Assembly (NCBI GenBank): GCA_014379065.1
Contig: JACMMM010000756.1
Location: 1 to 11,330, forward strand
Length of the DNA: 11,330 nucleotides
From: Saprospiraceae bacterium
GTDB lineage: Bacteria > Bacteroidota > Bacteroidia > Chitinophagales > Saprospiraceae
Reading direction: 5' to 3'
In this document: positions 1 to 5,519 of the stretch, one piece after another
Layout of the letters: each line of letters opens with the position of its first letter
Position numbering within the stretch: the stretch's first letter is position 1
The notes under the pieces: model-generated
What the model was told of the DNA's origin: nothing
The model's database searches: none
What the model saw: the letters and a program-made list of their open reading frames with translations, nothing else
Program-made: the position numbers and the translations under genes

Positions 1-1
1 C

Positions 2-2020
2 ATTTCCAGTAACAATGGGAGTTCTTGGTCTAGATCCAATAGTGGAATTCTTGGATCTGATGTTCTAACATTAGCTGTTCTTGGGTCAAATCTTTTTGCA
101 GGCACAAGAGATGGCGTATTTATTTCCAATAATAACGGAAATTCCTGGACGTCAGTGAACAATGGCATATCAAATACTGACATTAAAGCGCTTGCAGTAA
201 GCGGCACAAATATTTTTGCCGGTACGGCTGATGGAATTTTTCGATCCATCAATAACGGCACTTCTTGGACTGCCGCGAGCAATGGATTAGCAGACACTTA
301 CATTAAAGAGCTAGCTGTAAGTGGCACAAATATTTTTGCAGGTACTGCTGACGGAGTTTTCCGATCCACTAATAACGGCACTTCTTGGACTGCCGTGAAC
401 AATGGCTTAACAGACACTTACATTCAAGGATTGGTGGCTAGCGGTACAAATATTTTTGTAGGCACTTATGATGGAGTATTTCTGTCTACTAATAATGGCA
501 CATCATGGATATTAGTGAACAATAACTTTTCACCTGTATCAACATTGGCTGCCAGCGGTTCAATAATTTTTGCCATTTATTATGATACTTTTGGGGGAGC
601 TGACGAAGTCTATAAATCTACTAATAACGGCGGCTCATGGACGGGGGTTTCTGAGTTGGCAAACTCCTCAGAATTATCCATTGCAACCAGCGGTACAAAC
701 ATTTTCGCCGGTACCGATTCGGGAGTATTTCTGTCTAAAGATAACGGCAATGCCTGGACATTGAATAATACCGGCTTGCTAAATGATTATGTCTATTCAT
801 TGGCAATTGTTGGCACAAATATCTTTGCCGGAACGCAGGGGGGCGGAGTCTACAGAAGGCCACTTTGTGAAATGACAATGGGGCAGGCTACCATTTCTCA
901 AAGCGGCGCCACCACCTTTTGCCAGGGAGGAAGCGTAACCCTGACTTCCAATGCCGCAAATTCATACTTGTGGAGCAACGGCGCTACAACACAAAGTATA
1001 ATACTTTCATCCTCAGGAAATTATACCGTAACGATATCAGATGGAATGAGCTGTTCAGCCATTTCATCCCCGATCGGTGTAACAGTCAATCCATTGCCCA
1101 CGGTAACAGCCAATGCGTCGGCAAACGCGGTTTGTGCGGGAGGAAGCGTGACCTTGACAGGAGGCGGTAACGCAAGCTCCTACGCATGGTCAGGTGGCGT
1201 AACAAACAATGTTCCATTTTCGCCCATAGGAACCAACACCTATACTGTTACGGGAACAAATTCTTCGACTGGTTGCCAGAATACGGCAACCACGACCGTT
1301 GCGGTTAACCCATTGCCCGCTGTTACCGCCAATGCCTCGGCTAACGCGGTCTGTGCAGGAGGAAGCGTGACCTTAAGCGGAGCTGGTAACGCAAGTTCTT
1401 ACACATGGTCAGGTGGCGTAATCAATGGTATCGCTTTTGTTCCCACAGTAACCAATACCTATACCGTTACGGGAATAAATTCAACTACCAGTTGCCAGAA
1501 TACGGCTACTGCGACAGTTGTGGTTAACCCATTGCCCACGGTAACAGCCAATGCCTCGGCAAACGCGGTTTGTGCAGGAGGAAGCGTGACCTTGACCGGA
1601 GCTGGGGACGCCAGTTCTTACTCCTGGTCAGATGGCATAACCAATGGTATCGCTTTTGTGCCCACAGTAACCAATACCTATACCGTTACGGGAATAAATT
1701 CAACTACCAATTGCCAGAATACAGCTACTGCGACGGTTGCGGTTAACCCATTACCCACGGTTACCGCCAATGCCTCGGCAAACGCGGTTTGCGCAGGAGG
1801 AAGCCTGACCTTGACCGGAAGTGGGGACGCAAGCTCCTACGCATGGTCAGGTGGCGTAATCAATGGTGTCGCTTTCATGCCCATGGTAACCAATACCTAT
1901 ACCGTTACGGGAATAAATTCAACTACCAGTTGTCAGAATACGGCTACTGCGACGGTTGTGGTTAACCCATTGCCAATAGTCATTGCCAATACCTCGGCAA
2001 ATGCGGTTTGTACCGGGTGA
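2..2020 (+). CDS. Repeat-rich surface/secreted protein, 5'-partial, ended by an internal TGA (propeller + Ig-like repeats)
   Basis: The frame is open from the left edge, so the true start lies outside the window; the first ATG inside it (155) is only an internal codon. The visible part is 672 codons. It opens with BNR/Asp-box repeats of about 40 residues, each carrying a variant of S-T-N-N-G-T-S-W followed by a G-T-N-I-F-A-G-T strand, typical of sortilin/Ycf48-like propellers. From about 870 comes a divergent Ig-like unit with cysteines, then four full Ig-like repeats of 73 residues and part of a fifth. TGA at 2018-2020 replaces the second Gly codon of the C-A-G-G-S motif seen in the other four repeats, so translation ends before the sorting domain encoded in the same frame downstream. 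Large proteins of this build in Bacteroidota are usually secreted or surface-attached adhesin-like proteins. The exact function is unknown. The truncated product would lack its T9SS signal and would probably not be exported correctly. Confidence 0.85.
   Translation: MSSNNGSSWSRSNSGILGSDVLTLAVLGSNLFAGTRDGVFISNNNGNSWTSVNNGISNTDIKALAVSGTNIFAGTADGIFRSINNGTSWTAASNGLADTYIKELAVSGTNIFAGTADGVFRSTNNGTSWTAVNNGLTDTYIQGLVASGTNIFVGTYDGVFLSTNNGTSWILVNNNFSPVSTLAASGSIIFAIYYDTFGGADEVYKSTNNGGSWTGVSELANSSELSIATSGTNIFAGTDSGVFLSKDNGNAWTLNNTGLLNDYVYSLAIVGTNIFAGTQGGGVYRRPLCEMTMGQATISQSGATTFCQGGSVTLTSNAANSYLWSNGATTQSIILSSSGNYTVTISDGMSCSAISSPIGVTVNPLPTVTANASANAVCAGGSVTLTGGGNASSYAWSGGVTNNVPFSPIGTNTYTVTGTNSSTGCQNTATTTVAVNPLPAVTANASANAVCAGGSVTLSGAGNASSYTWSGGVINGIAFVPTVTNTYTVTGINSTTSCQNTATATVVVNPLPTVTANASANAVCAGGSVTLTGAGDASSYSWSDGITNGIAFVPTVTNTYTVTGINSTTNCQNTATATVAVNPLPTVTANASANAVCAGGSLTLTGSGDASSYAWSGGVINGVAFMPMVTNTYTVTGINSTTSCQNTATATVVVNPLPIVIANTSANAVCTG
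11..860 (+). repeat. Tandem 120-bp (40-residue) BNR/Asp-box propeller repeats
   Basis: The Asn-Asn-Gly-x-Ser-Trp box recurs at 11, 131, 251, 371 and 491, exactly 120 bp apart. Two further copies start at about 623 (spacing 132) and 740 (spacing 117), so the later units have drifted by whole codons. Copies at 251 and 371 are almost identical over their Asp-box segment. The array is coding and would form blades of a beta-propeller or similar fold; the number of upstream copies is unknown because the window starts inside the array. Confidence 0.85.
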
Positions 2021-2185
2021 AGCGTGACCTTAAGCGGAGGCGGGAACGCAAGTTCTTATTCCTGGTCAGGTGGTGTAACGAATGATGTCGCTTTTGTGCC
2101 CATAGTAACCAATACCTATACCGTTACGGGAACAGACACTTCAACCAATTGTCATAATACAGCTACCACAACCATTGTCGTAAAC
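1091..2185 (+). repeat. Five tandem 219-bp (73-residue) Ig-like repeats
   Basis: The P-L-P codons that begin each unit start at 1091, 1310, 1529, 1748 and 1967, an exact 219-bp period, and the fifth unit closes at 2185. Each unit reads P-L-P-x-V-T-A-N-A-S-A-N-A-V-C, a Gly-rich turn, S-S-Y-x-W-S-G-G-V, and N-T-Y-T-V-T-G before a second Cys, as in Ig-like/PKD-like modules of Bacteroidota surface proteins; the two Cys could form a disulfide. Units 2 and 3 share a 49-bp identical stretch (1442-1490 and 1661-1709), pointing to recent duplication or gene conversion. Confidence 0.92.
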
Positions 2186-2668
2186 ACAGTGGATACTGCA
2201 GTGTCTCAAAACAACAATATTTTAACTGCGAATGCAAATGCTGCCAACTATCAATGGTTGGATTGCGACAACGGATTTGCGGCCGTGGCAGGAGCCGTAA
2301 ATATAAACTTTACAGCCCTAACAAGTGGTAATTATGCTGTATTGGTAAGTCAAAATAATTGTATGGATACCTCTGCTTGCTTTGCTGTGATCATTACCGA
2401 AACAGATAATTATCATGCTCCTGCTATTAGTATTACTATCCATCCAAACCCATTTAGCCAGGAGACCGTGTTGCAATCAGGAACTGCTTTCAATAACGCA
2501 ACGCTCACCGTATACAATTCGGAAGGGCAGATTGTACAAGAAATGGCAAATATTTCAGGCCAATCAATAGTTTTTCAACGCGGGAATCTCCCAAGTGGAA
2601 TATATTTTCTCCGTTTAGGAGAAAAGAACAAGGTCTCATCAGCATATAAATTAATAATTGTGGATTAG
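2024..2668 (+). CDS. Detached C-terminal part of the same protein: Ig-like repeat remainder and T9SS type-A sorting domain
   Basis: This is the same reading frame as the preceding segment, resuming directly after the TGA at 2018-2020. The GTG at 2024 is merely the Val codon of the conserved G-G-S-V-T-L repeat motif, so it is an unlikely natural start; there is no signal peptide. The segment finishes the fifth 73-residue Ig-like repeat (to about 2185), continues with another Ig-like module (Y-Q-W-L-D-C near 2251), and ends in a T9SS type-A sorting domain: an H-P-N-P-F motif, an L-T-V-Y-N-S-E-G-Q strand, a L-P-S-G-I-Y-F-L-R-L motif and a final hydrophobic strand to the TAG stop. That domain directs outer-membrane translocation by the type IX machinery in full-length proteins. 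Best read as the 3' half of a gene broken by a nonsense change, or of an intact gene with a sequencing error. Confidence 0.7.
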   Translation: MTLSGGGNASSYSWSGGVTNDVAFVPIVTNTYTVTGTDTSTNCHNTATTTIVVNTVDTAVSQNNNILTANANAANYQWLDCDNGFAAVAGAVNINFTALTSGNYAVLVSQNNCMDTSACFAVIITETDNYHAPAISITIHPNPFSQETVLQSGTAFNNATLTVYNSEGQIVQEMANISGQSIVFQRGNLPSGIYFLRLGEKNKVSSAYKLIIVD

Positions 2669-2669
2669 T

Positions 2670-2688
2670 GTACCCTTCTGCTGGGTAC
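2670..2688 (+). terminator. Short inverted repeat just after the sorting-domain stop, possible weak terminator
   Basis: GTACCC (2670-2675) and GGGTAC (2683-2688) form a perfect 6-bp stem with a 7-base loop, starting two bases after the TAG stop at 2666-2668. There is no immediate T-run; the following bases are only moderately T-rich (around 2693-2707). Position favours a role in transcript ending, but the stem is short. Confidence 0.3.
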
Positions 2689-2759
2689 CAAATCTTATCA
2701 TTTTATACTAAGTAATAACTAGTTAATTCCTTCAATTCAAGATTAAACAATCGTTCGTC

Positions 2760-5357
2760 ATGAGAAATTCAAACTTTTCTTCCTACTGCTTTAACACGAT
2801 CTCACAGATTGCAAAAAGCCTTTTACTGCTGGCAATCTTTGCAACATCGGTCATGGCCCAAAAAGCAATTCAACCCTTAGATCCAACGCTTTATGAGCGC
2901 CTTTTATGCATAAAATTTCAAGATGATCTACCCGTTTTTGCGGAAAACGGGCGCCTCACCGACAAAGGCATTGGACTGCTAGCGCCTCTGGGCGTGGCCC
3001 TTGATGCCGGGATTTACAATAAGATGATAGGTCTCGATGCGTCAATCCTTGACGAAATGCGTCACAATGCTCAGATATTCTGGGATAATGCAGCAAAAAC
3101 AGACGCCACGCTCCGGCCCGGAAAAATGGCCGACATGAACCGCTACTTTACACTCCTCCTTCATGAGGGTATTGACAAGGAAAGATTGATACGCTTGCTC
3201 CAATCAAGCCCACTCATTGAGCATGTATCTACCATGCCAAAACCGGTTGACCCACCTACTCCGGGCAATTATGTCGGCAATCAAACCTATCTCAGCAATG
3301 ATTACGGAATCAATGCCAATCAAGTGTACAGCACTTACAACAACCGTGGTTTAGGAATTAAGGTCGTGGACATAGAAGGTGCATATAATCCTAGCCATCA
3401 AGATTTGCCAAATATTCCGTTGGTAAGTGGAACCTATATGTCCAACCCCAACGACCACAACCATGGCACGGCAGTATTAGGCGAAATGGTGTCTAAAGAC
3501 AATGGTTGGGGTACTACTGGCATTGCTTCCGCAGGCAATGCAATGTTTGCGGGCAATTTTGATCAATATGGCCAATATAATATCGCCAATGCCATCAGCC
3601 GCGCGGTCACTGCTTCCCAGGCGGGCGATATTATTTTGATTGAACAACATCTTGAAGGGCCAAACTCTTATCCGGGTGGAGGCCAATTTGGCTATGTCCC
3701 GGTAGAATATTACAAAGTCTTCTATGATGCTGTGAAAATTGCGGTGGGCAACAACCGCATCGTCGTGGAAGCCGCCGGCAACGGATTTCAAAACCTTGAT
3801 GAGACAGTCAACTATAAAGGCAACGTAAATCACTATCCTTTCTCTCCGGCCAGCAATTCCGGCGCCATCATGGTCGGTGCAGGCTATGCTGCCACCACAG
3901 GTTCTGTCACTGCCCGGAGCCGCATGGATTACAGCAACTACGGTGCTCGTTTGAATGTGCAGGCTTTTGGTGAAAAAGTGTGGACAACAGGATATGGAGA
4001 TGCTTACGGCGCTGAAGGTGTAAATTATTGGTACACAGCCACTTTCAGTGGCACCTCCAGCGCAAGCCCCATCGTTGCAGGCGCCTGCATGCTGATACAA
4101 TCTATGTATAAGAGCCAAAAGAATGGCGCTGTTTTATCGCCACTTCAGATACGCGACCTGCTCGTTAGCACAGGCAAATCTCAGCAAAGCGGCCCTAAGC
4201 CAATTTCTGAAAAAATTGGCCCTTTGCCCAATGCCTTTGCCGCGATTCAAACCTTTGTCGTTAATAATACCTGCAACGCTCCTACCGTATCCCAGCTCTC
4301 AGTCACCAACATTACCTCCAGTTCTGCTCGCTTGAATTGTTCGGTTTCCGGTGTGCAAATCTATGACTGGGCTTATCGTCAAGTAGGCGCATCCACCTGG
4401 ACTGATTTGTCGTCCACCACGGTCAACTATACCAATATCTCTGGCTTGACAGCCAACAAGCAGTATGAGTTTTTGGCCGCCGTTCGTTGCAATAACAACA
4501 CGTGGAGCAATTGGTCCTCCACGAAGACATTCACGACTTCGGGCGCTTCTACGCCACCCAACGATGCCGTTTGCAACGCTACGCTGATGAACGCTGGAAG
4601 CAGCTGTTCCTATACCAACAGTTCCAATGTGGGCGCTACGGCCACTTACAACGACGCGATGTGCAGCACCACCAACCCGCGCGATGTTTGGTTCCGCTGC
4701 GCCATTCCCAGCACAGGAAAAGTTACCTTCCGTACCAGTGCCGGTTCGCTTAGCGATGCGGTGATGGGCGTATTCTGGGGAAGCAGTTGCAACAACCTCA
4801 CTTACATTGCCTGTGAAGACGATAATTCGAACGGAAACGGATCTAGTATGCCGGTAATGACCATCAATGGCCAAGCGGGCACCATGCTTTGGGTTCGGGT
4901 ATGGGGTTACAATAACGCTTCGGGTTCGTTCAGCATCTGTGCCATGAACTATAGCACGGCCAATTTTGGTGGAGGATCCAACGATGAAGGCCCTGTCTAT
5001 ACCATTGACCCAACACAATCACATCCTTATCCTGCGGACCAGGCACAGGTATATGAAGAAACGCAGGCAACCGACCGGGACATGGTATCGCATTCAGCGC
5101 AAGCATTTGTTGGCAAGGTTTTTCCGAATCCGACCACAGAACAGGCTGTGTTGCCCTATACGCTGAACGAAGCGGGTAACGTTCAAATCATACTATGCGA
5201 TCTTTTGGGACGGATGGTTCAGACCCAAATATTCGAACAGGCAAGCGGTGAGCATCAGGCCGAAATAGACTTGAGCGCACTGAATCCAGGCGTATATTTT
5301 GTGCGTTTCCGCTGTGGCGATTTGGCACAAGTACAGCAAATACAGGTGATAAGATAG
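2760..5357 (+). CDS. Secreted S8 (subtilisin-family) serine protease with FN3, PPC-like and T9SS sorting domains
   Basis: An 865-residue secreted endopeptidase. Residues 1-33 form a signal peptide (hydrophobic L-L-L-L-A-I-F-A core, V-M-A cleavage site before Gln34). Residues 35-165 look like a propeptide. The catalytic domain spans about 175-500, with Asp204 (V-V-D-I-E-G), His235 (N-H-G-T), oxyanion Asn341 (A-A-G-N-G) and Ser433 (G-T-S-S-A-S-P), so all catalytic residues of family S8 are present. A fibronectin type III domain follows (about 504-595), then a Cys-containing beta domain resembling bacterial pre-peptidase C-terminal (PPC) modules (about 599-730, with V-W-F-R and W-V-R-V-W-G strands), a linker, and a T9SS type-A sorting domain (about 780-865: F-P-N-P-T-T, L-L-G-R, L-N-P-G-V-Y-F-V-R). 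It should cross the inner membrane by Sec and the outer membrane by T9SS. No Shine-Dalgarno site precedes the ATG, as is usual in this phylum. Substrate is unknown; degradation of extracellular protein is the family role. Confidence 0.95.
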   Translation: MRNSNFSSYCFNTISQIAKSLLLLAIFATSVMAQKAIQPLDPTLYERLLCIKFQDDLPVFAENGRLTDKGIGLLAPLGVALDAGIYNKMIGLDASILDEMRHNAQIFWDNAAKTDATLRPGKMADMNRYFTLLLHEGIDKERLIRLLQSSPLIEHVSTMPKPVDPPTPGNYVGNQTYLSNDYGINANQVYSTYNNRGLGIKVVDIEGAYNPSHQDLPNIPLVSGTYMSNPNDHNHGTAVLGEMVSKDNGWGTTGIASAGNAMFAGNFDQYGQYNIANAISRAVTASQAGDIILIEQHLEGPNSYPGGGQFGYVPVEYYKVFYDAVKIAVGNNRIVVEAAGNGFQNLDETVNYKGNVNHYPFSPASNSGAIMVGAGYAATTGSVTARSRMDYSNYGARLNVQAFGEKVWTTGYGDAYGAEGVNYWYTATFSGTSSASPIVAGACMLIQSMYKSQKNGAVLSPLQIRDLLVSTGKSQQSGPKPISEKIGPLPNAFAAIQTFVVNNTCNAPTVSQLSVTNITSSSARLNCSVSGVQIYDWAYRQVGASTWTDLSSTTVNYTNISGLTANKQYEFLAAVRCNNNTWSNWSSTKTFTTSGASTPPNDAVCNATLMNAGSSCSYTNSSNVGATATYNDAMCSTTNPRDVWFRCAIPSTGKVTFRTSAGSLSDAVMGVFWGSSCNNLTYIACEDDNSNGNGSSMPVMTINGQAGTMLWVRVWGYNNASGSFSICAMNYSTANFGGGSNDEGPVYTIDPTQSHPYPADQAQVYEETQATDRDMVSHSAQAFVGKVFPNPTTEQAVLPYTLNEAGNVQIILCDLLGRMVQTQIFEQASGEHQAEIDLSALNPGVYFVRFRCGDLAQVQQIQVIR

Positions 5358-5396
5358 CATCTAACGAATACATCTAAATTATTGGTTTTCAATGAT

Positions 5397-5404
5397 TAGC
5401 TTTG
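5397..5404 (+). promoter_or_regulatory. Candidate Bacteroidota -7 promoter box TAGCTTTG
   Basis: TAGCTTTG fits the TAnnTTTG consensus of the -7 element used by the Bacteroidota primary sigma factor. It lies 115 bp before the ATG of the TPR-CHAT gene. I find no convincing TTTG-type -33 element at normal spacing; the nearest TTG (5382-5384) is too close. If the box is used, the transcript would start near 5410 and carry the hairpin at 5429-5478 in its leader. Confidence 0.35.
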
Positions 5405-5428
5405 TGGTTAGATACCAGTAAAAATAAA

Positions 5429-5478
5429 TAAGTGCCGAGACCGAGTTTCAATATCAATTAATTCGGTCTCGGCACTTA
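5429..5478. repeat. Strong 16-bp perfect hairpin between the protease and TPR-CHAT genes
   Basis: The arm 5429-5444 (TAAGTGCCGAGACCGA) is the exact reverse complement of 5463-5478. A G-U pair and two A-U pairs extend the stem inward, leaving a 12-base loop (5448-5459). This is the only strong dyad in the 162-bp gap. On the + strand no T-run follows (the next bases are cacgc), so it is not a textbook terminator for the protease gene. On the - strand the hairpin would be followed by a T-rich stretch (complement of 5418-5430), but no gene lies on that strand. It could be a terminator of the phylum's looser type, an mRNA-stabilising 3' end, or a leader element of the TPR-CHAT gene. Confidence 0.8.
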
Positions 5479-5519
5479 CACGCATCCAAGCGATTTAATG
5501 CGAAAGTTGTTTTGGTCAA

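Noticed and set aside
2018..2020. Reassignment of TGA as a sense codon
   Set aside because: The EAD11-like gene ends with TGA at 9891-9893, followed by non-coding-looking sequence, and no other gene in the window has an internal TGA.
1091..2185. CRISPR-like array
   Set aside because: The repeats are 219 bp, contiguous without spacers, and lie in one continuous coding frame.
3477..4118. 213-codon open frame on the - strand inside the S8 protease gene
   Set aside because: It overlaps the catalytic domain, whose motifs are all on the + strand; the - strand product is rich in unrelated residues and shows no domain.
4299..5018. 239-codon open frame on the - strand inside the FN3/PPC-like part of the protease
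   Set aside because: It is a shadow of a well-supported + strand gene with no recognisable motif and no separate upstream signals.
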